From contig NZ_CP032285.1 in assembly GCF_002165305.2 (NCBI RefSeq), positions 248,001 through 312,000 on the forward strand: a DNA stretch of 64,000 bases, written 5' to 3'. The notes beneath the pieces are model-generated. The model was not told where the DNA came from and made no database searches. It saw nothing but the letters and a program-made list of their open reading frames with translations. A program made the position numbers and the translations under genes. The stretch comes from Acinetobacter sp. WCHA55 (GTDB lineage Bacteria; Pseudomonadota; Gammaproteobacteria; Pseudomonadales; Moraxellaceae). Position 1 is the first letter of the stretch. Every line of letters starts with the position of its first letter. Shown piece after piece: positions 44,255 to 53,167 of the stretch.

Positions 44255-45292
44255 TTACTGAATTAAGTCGTCAACGGCTTCACCAAGGTAGGTTGGATCG
44301 TATTGCTTATACAAATAGTTTTCCAGAATTGGTAAATCTGGTGCTAAAACCATTCGCGTAATTTTAGGACGATCTTCTTCAAGGTTAAGCTTCACATGTA
44401 CGGCGAAGAAATCAATGTTGTTCGTGATGAAGTCATATTCTTTACGACCAGTACTTTTGAGTTGATCAACCATACGCGAAAAGTAGTGGTTATTCGTAAT
44501 AGAGCAATTCAAGAACTCTAACGCATCTTTTTCAGTAACATTAATTTCAATAATGTTATTAAGGAAGGCCAGCTCTGGTTTAATTAAGTTGCCGTTACGG
44601 TCTGCAGTTAGACATTTTGTAGAAAAGGTACCAATACCAGCCATACGACCATCATATTTCACAAAACCGTGCTCTTCAGATGCAACTAAGTTTGACGCAT
44701 GAACGTATAGAGTAGGGTGGTGCTTTGTATTCCACTCTAAATCAATAACGTCAGTTTCATTTTCTGCATAGTGAGATTGTAAAAGAGATCTATTGAGGTT
44801 GGTATAGAGGACTTGATCAAGCTCTAATACTTTACGGCGATATAGCTCAGCGAAGGCAATACCGTACTGAGACAAGATATTACATGTTGTATTGAAGCTA
44901 TTGCAGTAAATCGCACGGTTATCGTTACCGCCGTCACGATCCTCACTGACTACAATTACATGGTTCCCTAAAACACCATTGATTTTATAAACCACAATTG
45001 AGCCTAATGCGAAGTTTTGGGTAAGTAGTTCTTCACCCTCAAATCGTACTGCCGTGCAGTTTTTAATATTTTCTGCGCTTAAAGGATAATTACCCGGTGT
45101 GATGGACCACAATGTTGATACTGGTACAAATAGAGGCTCAATAGCACTACTTAAGTCAACTCGACCAATCGTGATGATGCTTGTGCCGTTAAAACTATCG
45201 CCCTTGTGTTCTGCAACGGCTGATGTTCCGATCGTACCTGGTATTTGTGCGTTCTCTGAAGCGCTATTATTTGGTACAACTGATTCTGTCAT
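44255..45292 (-). CDS. Unknown plasmid protein
   Basis: The protein has 345 residues from ATG 45292 (GTGAG eight bases upstream); a GTG four codons earlier is less likely. No family was recognised. It is soluble, with a Ser/Thr/Asn-rich leader (about 1-35), a long alpha/beta body, and no signal peptide or obvious catalytic motif. It is divergent from the 45404 gene across a short AT-rich promoter region. Confidence 0.62.
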   Translation of the reverse strand: MTESVVPNNSASENAQIPGTIGTSAVAEHKGDSFNGTSIITIGRVDLSSAIEPLFVPVSTLWSITPGNYPLSAENIKNCTAVRFEGEELLTQNFALGSIVVYKINGVLGNHVIVVSEDRDGGNDNRAIYCNSFNTTCNILSQYGIAFAELYRRKVLELDQVLYTNLNRSLLQSHYAENETDVIDLEWNTKHHPTLYVHASNLVASEEHGFVKYDGRMAGIGTFSTKCLTADRNGNLIKPELAFLNNIIEINVTEKDALEFLNCSITNNHYFSRMVDQLKSTGRKEYDFITNNIDFFAVHVKLNLEEDRPKITRMVLAPDLPILENYLYKQYDPTYLGEAVDDLIQ

Positions 45293-45403
45293 GAAACAAC
45301 TCACTAAAAGTTTTATCTTTGTTTAAAAATACCACATGATAAATAGTATTAAAACTTATACTAGTATTATAAGATGATCTTTAAGATTCATAAAGGTATA
45401 TTT

Positions 45404-47320
45404 ATGCTAAACCATAAAACCCAAGTTTGTTTTTTTAATAACCTAATTGGACGTTTTTATAAAAACCATTTGATCATAGATGTTAAAACTTTAAACCTAG
45501 ATTTTTTTTTAGATGTTATTGAATTCCCGACATCAATTGAAGGGTTCAAAAAAGCACCTAAAGTATCAAAAATTAAAATACCTTTTACGCAACTTGCTCA
45601 GGATCTTCAGCCACAAAATTACCTAGATTTAGTCCAATCTGATGCCAAAAATCTGTATCTGCAGATTGGGCAAGAAAGACGTTATATTCACGGCGAACAA
45701 ATTAATTTTTCATATGCTACATCGGTGTTTCAGCAGATCGGTGATGATGAAGTGCTCCAGCTTGAGGCTTTGAACTATGCACTGAAGCTCCAAAGCATTA
45801 CTAATGGTATTCAGCAGCATACAACAGCGATTGAGACATATATCGAGCTAAAGCCTTTACGATATGCGTTTAGCTTAGATACGTTCATAAGTGCAACTGC
45901 AGATCTAGATCAACCTTTCGATACTCGTGAAGCGCTTTCTGGCCATATCGTTAACCATTGGGAAAAATGGGTTAAAGCAAACAATATCACCAGTGAAAGT
46001 TCTTATGATGCGGTGCTATTAAATGCCGATAAATTAATACTGATTCGAGTCGGTATTCACTCATTCTCAGTGAAGATTACAGACCTTGAAGTGGCTGACG
46101 GCATTATCTATTCTTCTCTTTGTGATTTAGAGCTCTTACAAGTGCTTCTACCAACGTTCTTTGATGGTATGCCTTGCCGTATTACTGCATATGCCGATAT
46201 GAACATTCAATTTGCTGTATCGCAATATAAGACTTGGCTATCAAGTCAAAACCTGAAGAAGATCCAGTACGTTCGCAAACAAGGTATTGAGAAGTACTTG
46301 CGTAAAAAATTAGAAGATGAAAGTGACTTAATCGGTAACGCGCAACTAGCCAAAACCCTAATGAATACCAGCTATACAGAACAAACAGTCTCATTTTTTT
46401 CTGACGCTTGGGGATTATCGTACGCAAACCATTTTGAGAAGAAAATTCGTCATGCTTTTGATCTGGTCATACAGGCTTTGGATCATGAAGGGATCTCATT
46501 AGAGCAGCTGCAGTTCATCAATAGCCTAACAAAAGGGGCAATTGAGAATGCTATTAACGAGATGCTGAACAAGACTGGTTCGCCGTTAAACGTGGTACCA
46601 ACACTCACTCAAGAATTACTGTTAATTTGTGATGAATTCAATGCCAAAAAACTCAACATATCAAGTGAGCTCTTGGATGCAATCACTCAGTTTGCAGAAC
46701 AATATGCAGTATCACCACTGTTGGCCATTAAGCGTGATAGCGCCGTGTATTTGCTGTATGAACCATTAGATGCCGATAATCGGTTAATTGATTATGAGTG
46801 GTTTTCTACTGCGGTATATACCAAAAATCAGTTTGTGTCTGAAGCAGATGAACAACATAAAACAAATGTAGCGGATCTTCTTAAATCGGTTGAAGTGCTG
46901 CATGTATTCAAGCCGAATATCCTGTCGTGGACCAATGGCAAGGTATTTGAAACGCCAGAAGAAAAGAAAAATGCTTTTATGTTATGTCTCACACCTGAAG
47001 CAATTGAAAATCAAATAGAATTCTTACGCACGAAGAACGCAATACCAGGATATTTTAAAAACCTGATTACATCCTTAGGTGGTTTAAATTCAGTGGCAAC
47101 GGAACAAGATAAATACGGTGTATTTTTGATTGAGTCGATCGCTAAAAATTTGACTGGTTTTGCATATCAAGGACAACTCTTTCCTATCAATCAAAATGCC
47201 CAAATTGACTTAGATCAATGCTCAAATTTAACGCTTAATTCTAAACTACTACCAAAAAACTACCTGACCTTTAAAAGACTAATGAGATTAAGCGATAGTT
47301 TAACGAATGGCGTTAAATAG
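45404..47320 (+). CDS. Large unknown plasmid protein
   Basis: The protein has 638 residues from ATG 45404 with AAAGG upstream; the upstream ATG at 45374 has no ribosome site. No family was recognised. It is a soluble alpha/beta protein without signal peptide, membrane helix, zinc cluster or Walker motif. It lies opposite the 44255 gene. It is followed by GGTTTAAGG at 47320-47328 and then by genes for exported proteins. Confidence 0.62.
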   Translation: MLNHKTQVCFFNNLIGRFYKNHLIIDVKTLNLDFFLDVIEFPTSIEGFKKAPKVSKIKIPFTQLAQDLQPQNYLDLVQSDAKNLYLQIGQERRYIHGEQINFSYATSVFQQIGDDEVLQLEALNYALKLQSITNGIQQHTTAIETYIELKPLRYAFSLDTFISATADLDQPFDTREALSGHIVNHWEKWVKANNITSESSYDAVLLNADKLILIRVGIHSFSVKITDLEVADGIIYSSLCDLELLQVLLPTFFDGMPCRITAYADMNIQFAVSQYKTWLSSQNLKKIQYVRKQGIEKYLRKKLEDESDLIGNAQLAKTLMNTSYTEQTVSFFSDAWGLSYANHFEKKIRHAFDLVIQALDHEGISLEQLQFINSLTKGAIENAINEMLNKTGSPLNVVPTLTQELLLICDEFNAKKLNISSELLDAITQFAEQYAVSPLLAIKRDSAVYLLYEPLDADNRLIDYEWFSTAVYTKNQFVSEADEQHKTNVADLLKSVEVLHVFKPNILSWTNGKVFETPEEKKNAFMLCLTPEAIENQIEFLRTKNAIPGYFKNLITSLGGLNSVATEQDKYGVFLIESIAKNLTGFAYQGQLFPINQNAQIDLDQCSNLTLNSKLLPKNYLTFKRLMRLSDSLTNGVK

Positions 47321-47439
47321 GTTTAAGGAATATTATTATTTTTACTTTAAGTTTAAATAGTGGTTTTTTAAATGCACAAAAATAAAGTATTATAGTTTCA
47401 AACTTAAAACCCTTTTTAAAGTTATATAGAGAATACTGA

Positions 47440-48285
47440 ATGAAACTATTAAAAACTGCGATGGTGGGTATCCTTGGTACTGTATTAGCGCATACAGCTT
47501 TCGCATTTGAGGATGAAACTATCCCAACACCGAACTTTAAGGAAGCGTATGTAGGACTTTTAACGCCATCTAAAAGCTTTAATGTTGTTGCTGGTGGTCT
47601 TAGACCTGAGATTAGCGAATACAAACTGTCTGATAGCTATTTTGAAAACAATTCAAATCAGCGTTATAAAGCGACAGCTCACCTTTACCAGCAAATGAAT
47701 ACTCAGCAACGTGCGATGTATATATTGCTTCAACATACAGCGTACTTAAACGATATTTTCTATCCTCAACGTAATCCGCTGACCAATCCGAACGTATCTG
47801 ACGAACAATTAAATGTAGAGCCGGTACTTAAAAAGCTCCAGTCATTCCGTACTGATAATGGCCTGGTTGAAAAAGTTGTAGACCGTGAAACGATGCTCCA
47901 AGCATTAAAAGCACATTATGACTATTACATGCGTGACCAATTCACCGTGCGTTTTTATGGCAAAAACCAAAATACCTTTACCTATGGCATTGATAACTTT
48001 TCAGGTTTAAAAATTCGTTCGGTAGAAGGGAATATTCGCATTGTCGATCGCAAAACAGGTACATTGTTGGGTGATTCAATGATTAAGTTAAACCACTGGA
48101 TTCCATCTAACCGTGCCAAAGAGCGCCGTACTATTGATTTGCCGTCTACCATGCCTGAGTGGAAGGACGTAGACATTAAAGATCTTGCAATCAAATTCCA
48201 ACCAACTGCAATCACTACCATGCAGGGTAAACGCATTGATATTAATAAGATCTATGCGTACAACACTGAAAAATTCAATTTCTAA
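47440..48285 (+). CDS. Exported protein, unknown
   Basis: The 281-residue protein has a signal peptide at residues 1-22 (LKTAMVGILGTVLAHTAFA, cleavage before FED). The mature part is helical then beta-rich (FTVRFYGKNQNTFTYGIDNF, LKIRSVEGNIRIVDRKTGT). MNTQQRAMYILLQHTAYLND resembles the LDPQEKAVFWQF helix of the 41850 product, so the two may be distant relatives. It is probably periplasmic. A clear terminator follows at 48293-48320. Confidence 0.65.
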   Translation: MKLLKTAMVGILGTVLAHTAFAFEDETIPTPNFKEAYVGLLTPSKSFNVVAGGLRPEISEYKLSDSYFENNSNQRYKATAHLYQQMNTQQRAMYILLQHTAYLNDIFYPQRNPLTNPNVSDEQLNVEPVLKKLQSFRTDNGLVEKVVDRETMLQALKAHYDYYMRDQFTVRFYGKNQNTFTYGIDNFSGLKIRSVEGNIRIVDRKTGTLLGDSMIKLNHWIPSNRAKERRTIDLPSTMPEWKDVDIKDLAIKFQPTAITTMQGKRIDINKIYAYNTEKFNF

Positions 48286-48292
48286 TGCATAA

Positions 48293-48320
48293 AGCGGTCT
48301 ATCTCGACCGCTATTTTTTT
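48293..48320 (+). terminator. Intrinsic terminator
   Basis: AGCGGTC and GACCGCT form a seven-pair stem followed by a run of eight T residues, directly after the exported-protein gene. Confidence 0.85.
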
Positions 48321-48400
48321 TGCTTATGTACAATTATTAACCGTAGCCTAAGCAAAAGTTATAAGTTACTTTTCCCACGAATCAAATTAAGGTTGAACCT

Positions 48401-48973
48401 ATGAAAAAAGCTCTCCTATCAATTGCCACTGTAATCATGGTCGGGGGATGCTCAGAAGTGCCGAATGATATGTCACATATCGATGTTTTTTCTTCCGACC
48501 GCTACCTATCAACTGCACATCAATTTAATAAGCTTGTTGATGATACGTTTAAGTATCCGTATTCTAAAATACCGTTTTTTCTAGTGACGAAAGGGTGGGG
48601 TGTTAGTGGTCCAAAAGAGCCAGTATCGCAAATTGTGTATAGTTGCTTAACTTCTAATGAAGTGGAATTAGTGACAAAAATTAAGCCACTCATGCCCGAA
48701 GTGACCTACATCAAAACACCTGAAAACCAGGTGAAAAATTGCATCATTAAACATTCAAATGACTCAATTAATGCTGATGCGCTGAATGACCTTAAAGCGT
48801 TCCCTTTATTCCAAAAATATGCAGACAATCCATTTTTACGTAAGACCGTGGATGCTGCGAAAGCAGATGGCAAAATCTCAGTAAAAGAATATATGGATAT
48901 TGTGCAGATTGTCATAAAATTAAGTGGAGCTGACAAACAGGTTCAGCTAGAGAAAACTATTCAAGAGCTTTAG
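48401..48973 (+). CDS. Lipoprotein, unknown
   Basis: The 190-residue protein has a lipoprotein signal with lipobox MVGGC at about residues 13-17 (cysteine 17). The mature part includes two further cysteines (YSCLTSNE, VKNCIIKH) and a C-terminal helical region. It lies 8 bases upstream of the recombinase gene on the same strand. No family was recognised. Confidence 0.68.
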   Translation: MKKALLSIATVIMVGGCSEVPNDMSHIDVFSSDRYLSTAHQFNKLVDDTFKYPYSKIPFFLVTKGWGVSGPKEPVSQIVYSCLTSNEVELVTKIKPLMPEVTYIKTPENQVKNCIIKHSNDSINADALNDLKAFPLFQKYADNPFLRKTVDAAKADGKISVKEYMDIVQIVIKLSGADKQVQLEKTIQEL

Positions 48974-48981
48974 GTATTCAT

Positions 48982-49932
48982 ATGTCGGAAAATCTATCCA
49001 TGCATAGCATGTCGAATGAGGAATTGATTCAAGAATGGCTTGATAGCCTGAAGCTTGAAAATAAGTCCGACATGACGATTAATGAATACAAAAAGAGCTT
49101 ACTTTTGATGTTAGAAATGCCTTTTTTTAAAGGTAAACATCTATTGGAACTAGACCGCGATTACATCACATCATTTCGGTTGCATCGAATCGATGTTGAT
49201 ATTGTTTCTGCAAGAACACTCAACAAAAATTTATCAGCTTTAAAAAACTTCCTGAACTATTGTCTGCGTAAGGAATATATACCTGAAAACTTCTTTTCTG
49301 ACATTCGGGTTAAGTTCAAAAACCAAAGCTTACCGCGCCCGATCGCCGTGAATACGTTGAATGAGATACTTGATAACAAGACGCCATTAAATCCGAAATA
49401 CAATAATCAAAAGTTAAGAGATCTAGCAGCTGCAGAAATTGCTTATTCTGGCGGTTTACGTATCTCTGAATTACATGCCATCAAACTAAGTGATATCAAC
49501 CTCAGTGCTATGCAACTAAAGGTATTGGGTAAAGGAAATAATGAACGGATTGTTTTTTTAGGAAAAAAATCACTAGAGGCTATTTCTACTTGGCTTTTAG
49601 TTCGTAATCGTTGGATTTCAAAAGCTGGAGTAGAAGACTGCGGATATTTATTCATTGCACCATCTGGCAAACATATTGCGAAAAACCATTTAGGTGCATG
49701 CATTACAGCTCTGTTAAAGGCGCATGGTTCTGGAAATATTGGTAGTACTCATGCTTTGAGACATAGTTTTGCATCGCACTTGTATAACAAAACAAAAAAT
49801 ATTCGCGCCGTTCAGGAAATGCTAGGTCATAAATCACTATCTTCGACACAAGTATATATTCTTGTAGATCACGAAACGTTGATTAGTTCTTATAAAGATG
49901 CACATCCACGCGCTAGAGCGAACCAAGATTAA
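48982..49932 (+). CDS. XerC/D-like tyrosine recombinase
   Basis: The 316-residue protein has an N-terminal SAM-like core-binding domain (about 10-110: EEYKKSLL-type helices, TLNKNLSALKNFLNYCL) and a catalytic domain with YSGGLRISELHAIKL (first Arg), THALRHSFASHLYN (His-x-x-Arg-His), MLGHKSLSSTQVYI (His and nucleophile Tyr). All catalytic residues are visible, so it should be active. On plasmids such enzymes resolve multimers or move cassettes. It lies in line with the 48401 lipoprotein gene. No paired recombination site was identified. Confidence 0.9.
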   Translation: MSENLSMHSMSNEELIQEWLDSLKLENKSDMTINEYKKSLLLMLEMPFFKGKHLLELDRDYITSFRLHRIDVDIVSARTLNKNLSALKNFLNYCLRKEYIPENFFSDIRVKFKNQSLPRPIAVNTLNEILDNKTPLNPKYNNQKLRDLAAAEIAYSGGLRISELHAIKLSDINLSAMQLKVLGKGNNERIVFLGKKSLEAISTWLLVRNRWISKAGVEDCGYLFIAPSGKHIAKNHLGACITALLKAHGSGNIGSTHALRHSFASHLYNKTKNIRAVQEMLGHKSLSSTQVYILVDHETLISSYKDAHPRARANQD

Positions 49933-50007
49933 TAATTTATTCGCTTCTTGTACTTCTAAAGATATATCGTAAACGATCGAAATAATTAACTTTTGATGGT
50001 GCCCGTA

Positions 50008-50385
50008 ATGGCTAAGACTTTTGAACAAGTAAAAAAAGAATTTTTCAATACAAGGGTCATCACAAACAATCGACTACCTAAGCGTGGTGAAAGCCACAAA
50101 ATTGCTGTGAAACTTGGTTTAATAGACCAAAAACAATCAACATATGTTAAAAAACAGAAACTTTCATATGTTGGCTTATCTGTAATTGAGTGTTTTGAAG
50201 AAGCTGGTTTAGATGATGTCTATATCAATGAAAAAATTGAAGAGTTTTCAGAGCTAAAAAACTATACTTCATTACATAAGGCATTAAGAATACTTGATGA
50301 CGGCCACATGGCCCGTTTAGCAAAAAAATTAGAGGTTTCAGTCGATATGCTCAATGCGACATTGGCTGTGCTGAATAAAATATAA
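50008..50385 (+). CDS. Unknown small protein
   Basis: The protein has 125 residues from ATG 50008; a TTG at 49993 and an ATG at 49996 are alternatives, and none has a strong ribosome site. It is charged and helical (MAKTFEQVKKEFFNTR ... LAKKLEVSVDMLNATLAVL). The C-terminal LAKKLEVSVDML segment is reminiscent of an HTH but too short to be sure. It is close upstream of the 50406 gene on the same strand, so they are probably co-transcribed. Confidence 0.55.
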   Translation: MAKTFEQVKKEFFNTRVITNNRLPKRGESHKIAVKLGLIDQKQSTYVKKQKLSYVGLSVIECFEEAGLDDVYINEKIEEFSELKNYTSLHKALRILDDGHMARLAKKLEVSVDMLNATLAVLNKI

Positions 50386-50405
50386 AAAACGGATTGAACC
50401 AACCC

Positions 50406-51068
50406 ATGAATGCAAATGAGCTTTATGAAAAGTTACAGCAAATTGGTAAGCCACTGGTCCACGTAGAAAGCCTCGTATCTACAATGCAGTTGGAAATCCC
50501 TGTTGAGGAGATTGAAAAACACATTGAACTTTTCGGGGTTAATTTTTTACTGGTAGAAGTTGTTCGATATACCTTTGACGGTTTTCTATCTCCAGAGTAC
50601 CAACACTATATAGACGAATTCATTGCAGAAAATGAACTGGATGAAGATGTCATTTTGAATATCAGAAATAAAACATCATCAGATATAGGCCTGGTTAATG
50701 TTGGCTTTAATCTAAATGGTTGCATCCTTGGCTTAACCCATACGGATGAATGGATGGAACATTTATTCCACTTGGTTAAGTTCATTACTGACAGTGAAAA
50801 ACGCGAGAAAAGTAGGAACTTTTTGTCTGAACAAGACAAAATCAAGGAACAAAAAGTTTTAGAAAAACAAGCCAAAGAAAAAGAAAGGGAAGTGATGATT
50901 CAACAGGTAGAGGATCTCACCAATACCGATGATTTTAAATTATGCAAAACGAAGGGTGAAATATTGTTGTTTTGGGAAAAGAACATTCCTGACCTATACA
51001 AAACTCTATCCAGAACTTTTATGGAAACAATGTCTAAGAAATATATCTCTATATTGCGTGGCTCATGA
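50406..51068 (+). CDS. Unknown protein with coiled-coil segment
   Basis: The protein has 220 residues from ATG 50406; a TTG at 50394 is in frame. A soluble acidic N-terminal half is followed by a coiled coil at about 135-170 (KREKSRNFLSEQDKIKEQKV, then KQAKEKEREVMIQQ) and a short C-terminal domain. No family was recognised. It lies 20 bases after the preceding small gene. Confidence 0.55.
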   Translation: MNANELYEKLQQIGKPLVHVESLVSTMQLEIPVEEIEKHIELFGVNFLLVEVVRYTFDGFLSPEYQHYIDEFIAENELDEDVILNIRNKTSSDIGLVNVGFNLNGCILGLTHTDEWMEHLFHLVKFITDSEKREKSRNFLSEQDKIKEQKVLEKQAKEKEREVMIQQVEDLTNTDDFKLCKTKGEILLFWEKNIPDLYKTLSRTFMETMSKKYISILRGS

Positions 51069-51201
51069 AGTGATACGATATGAGGAAGAACAACGAGTAG
51101 TGCATAAATCAGCGTTCTTGAACAACGCAAACAACAATAAAAATTAGTACTCAGCATTCACCAAAGTTTTGTATTGAGAATATTTCGTCAAATTTACTGT
51201 G

Positions 51202-51573
51202 TCACGTACTTGGCCATATTGAATACTGCCTAGATCTGAGTAGGTAAGGTTTTTCTTTTTGAGATACTGCAACCAATAATTCATAGTTATTTCTTTGATT
51301 GAGTTCAATTGCTGAAGCGATATTTTTGTCTTGGCTCACTTGAGAAGTAATGCTTTGGATCTCCTTTCTATCTGAAGCAGATACATCCAATGTAGTTAAA
51401 TAAAATCCGATCGATAGAAATATTGTGGCGGTTAAAGTGAATAGGGATGCACCAGTAAGATAAACGGCGCGTAGAGTTCTATACTTTGTATAAACCACAA
51501 CTGAAGATATGCAGATTGCCAAACATAGCGCAAGAATAACGGCATGTTGGTCTAGATAATCTGAGAAAAGCAT
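51202..51573 (-). CDS. Small two-helix membrane protein, unknown
   Basis: The 123-residue protein has AGG at a suitable distance before its ATG at 51573. Two hydrophobic helices lie near the N-terminus (VILALCLAICISSVVVYT and AVYLTGASLFTLTATIFLSI), followed by a hydrophilic, probably periplasmic part. No family was recognised. Confidence 0.55.
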   Translation of the reverse strand: MLFSDYLDQHAVILALCLAICISSVVVYTKYRTLRAVYLTGASLFTLTATIFLSIGFYLTTLDVSASDRKEIQSITSQVSQDKNIASAIELNQRNNYELLVAVSQKEKPYLLRSRQYSIWPST

Positions 51574-51675
51574 TGTAAAGCCTGAAGTACAAAAACATGT
51601 TATATCACTTAGCTACCAAGCCATTTGTAGTATTTGAGACTTATCGTATATATGAAATATAAATAGCAAACCTTT

Positions 51676-51699
51676 GGTATATACTGAATCGGTTTAAAG
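51676..51699. promoter_or_regulatory. GGTATATAC / GGTTTAAAG motif upstream of the 51763 gene
   Basis: GGTATATAC at 51676-51684 and GGTTTAAAG at 51691-51699 carry both halves of the recurring backbone motif, here split and reordered. They lie about 65-85 bases upstream of ATG 51763. Confidence 0.35.
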
Positions 51700-51762
51700 T
51701 GCTGAAACAATAGGCTTTAGAAATAAAATACTAGTCAAAATGTGAATAATCAGGGGGTACAC

Positions 51763-52296
51763 ATGGGGCAAGCTAAGCAAAGAGGTACAGCTCAAGAACG
51801 TGCTGAAAGTGCAATTCAAAGTACGATTGATGCAACCTTGGCAAAGATTAAGACCGTACTTGATAGATACTATCAAGACATGCCGAATAACTTCTCGCAA
51901 GCTGAAAATTACTTTACTGGATATGTCGCTGCATTTGATATTAAAGATGGGATGGAACTTGAAGGTAAAGAGTCTGAATGGGCTTATGATGGTTTACCTA
52001 CGCCTACCGCTTTACTCAAACTCGTTGAAACTGAGTTAAACGAAGTGATACGTGAAGATAAAGAGTTTTTGGATGACTTTGATCCTGAAATGTATATTGA
52101 AGAACTAGGCGAAAACTTGATGTTCTTCCGCTATATAGGTGCTTCTAGTTTCGATACGCCAGATGATGTTTTGCATAATATTCAAACAGTGTCATTTTGG
52201 GCGCCACACTTGGTCATGATTAATGGCGTATGGCATAACACTTATGATGCTGGTGCGGTCAATGATGATGGTGAAACGGTCGGCATAAGATTCTAA
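51763..52296 (+). CDS. Unknown protein beginning MGQAKQRG
   Basis: ATG 51763 has AGGGGG nine bases upstream, giving 177 residues. The start MGQAKQRGTAQERAE is a leader seen in various phage and plasmid proteins of unknown function. The body is acidic alpha/beta, with no membrane helix. An inverted repeat (GGTGCAT at 52306-52312, ATGCACC at 52328-52334) follows and may terminate both this gene and the convergent amidase gene. Confidence 0.6.
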   Translation: MGQAKQRGTAQERAESAIQSTIDATLAKIKTVLDRYYQDMPNNFSQAENYFTGYVAAFDIKDGMELEGKESEWAYDGLPTPTALLKLVETELNEVIREDKEFLDDFDPEMYIEELGENLMFFRYIGASSFDTPDDVLHNIQTVSFWAPHLVMINGVWHNTYDAGAVNDDGETVGIRF

Positions 52297-52334
52297 TTCT
52301 AGAGGGGTGCATATTGATTACTGCAGCATGCACC

Positions 52335-53009
52335 TTATTGGTTTAAACATTGCTGTATCGACTGAGCAATATTTTCAGATATTTTCCAGATTACTTTCTG
52401 ATTAGATAAGCGATTTGCTTCTTCAGGATTGGCAATCACGCCGATCTCAATTAAAACCGCCGGCTTTTGTGATTTCTTCAGGACCACTAGATTGTCATAT
52501 TGATATACGCCATTTGAGGTCAAAAGCTTTTTGTTTTCACCTGGTATATTAATGCCATGGTAAGTAGAAGGGCTTTCACCAATTGATTTTAGGTTCTGGC
52601 CAATGAGATTGGCGCATTTCAAACTTTTTCCGTATTCTGGATTTTTCTTTGATACAAAAATTGAAAAACCTTTGAGTTGATTCTTGTACTTGGTCAGCTC
52701 AGTAGGTATTGAGTCGTGGTGCACCGAAATAAAAAGATTAGCATTAGGGTATCTGGTCGCACGTTGAACCAGTGAGACTTTATCTTCATTCACTGAAGAT
52801 CTGAGCACTTGGACATGACGCGATTTAAGAAAGTATTCAATAGAATTGACCATGCTAAGGTTGTAAGTGTATTCAGGATAGCCGTTAGCTGCAGTAGATC
52901 CAGCTTGTTTTGGTGAATGGCCAACATCAAGTACTACTGAATTTTCAGCAAAGATAGATTGTGTAATGATTGACATTGCTAATATCGATATACATTTTAG
53001 CTTTAGCAC
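52335..53009 (-). CDS. N-acetylmuramoyl-L-alanine amidase (Amidase_3)
   Basis: The 224-residue protein starts at a GTG at 53009 with AAAGGG eight bases upstream. A signal peptide (ISILAMSIITQSIFA) is followed by an Amidase_3 domain: VVLDVGHSPKQAG (zinc His), YPEYTYNLSM (zinc Glu), LFISVHHDS (zinc His), and VLIEIGVIANPEEANRL (catalytic Glu). It cleaves the amide bond between N-acetylmuramic acid and the stem peptide, in the periplasm. On a plasmid it could locally open the cell wall for DNA transfer. No LysM or AMIN domain is present. Confidence 0.9.
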   Translation of the reverse strand: MLKLKCISILAMSIITQSIFAENSVVLDVGHSPKQAGSTAANGYPEYTYNLSMVNSIEYFLKSRHVQVLRSSVNEDKVSLVQRATRYPNANLFISVHHDSIPTELTKYKNQLKGFSIFVSKKNPEYGKSLKCANLIGQNLKSIGESPSTYHGINIPGENKKLLTSNGVYQYDNLVVLKKSQKPAVLIEIGVIANPEEANRLSNQKVIWKISENIAQSIQQCLNQ

Positions 53010-53036
53010 AATTAAAACCCTTTAAGCTATTATTAT

Positions 53037-53158
53037 GGTTTTAAGTATATTTAATTTAAAAAAAATTAAAAGGTTTAAAAGGTTTTGTTAAAATGGTTTT
53101 AAGATGGTTTTAAGATGGTTTTAAGATGGTTTTAAGATGGTTTTAAGATGGTTTTAAA
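53037..53158. repeat. Six 11-bp iterons plus a GGTTTTAAGTATAT site
   Basis: ATGGTTTTAAG repeats at 53093, 53104, 53115, 53126, 53137 and 53148 (the last ends in A), exactly 11 bases apart, about one helical turn. GGTTTTAAGTATAT at 53037-53050 links them to the recurring motif GGTTTAAGTATATACC. The array ends 9 bases before ATG 53168, leaving no normal ribosome site. It may be an operator array or an iteron-type replication site. Confidence 0.7.
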
Positions 53159-53167
53159 GTACTTATC

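Noticed and set aside
53093..53158. CRISPR array
   Set aside because: The 11-bp units abut with no spacers, and no cas genes are present; these are iterons.
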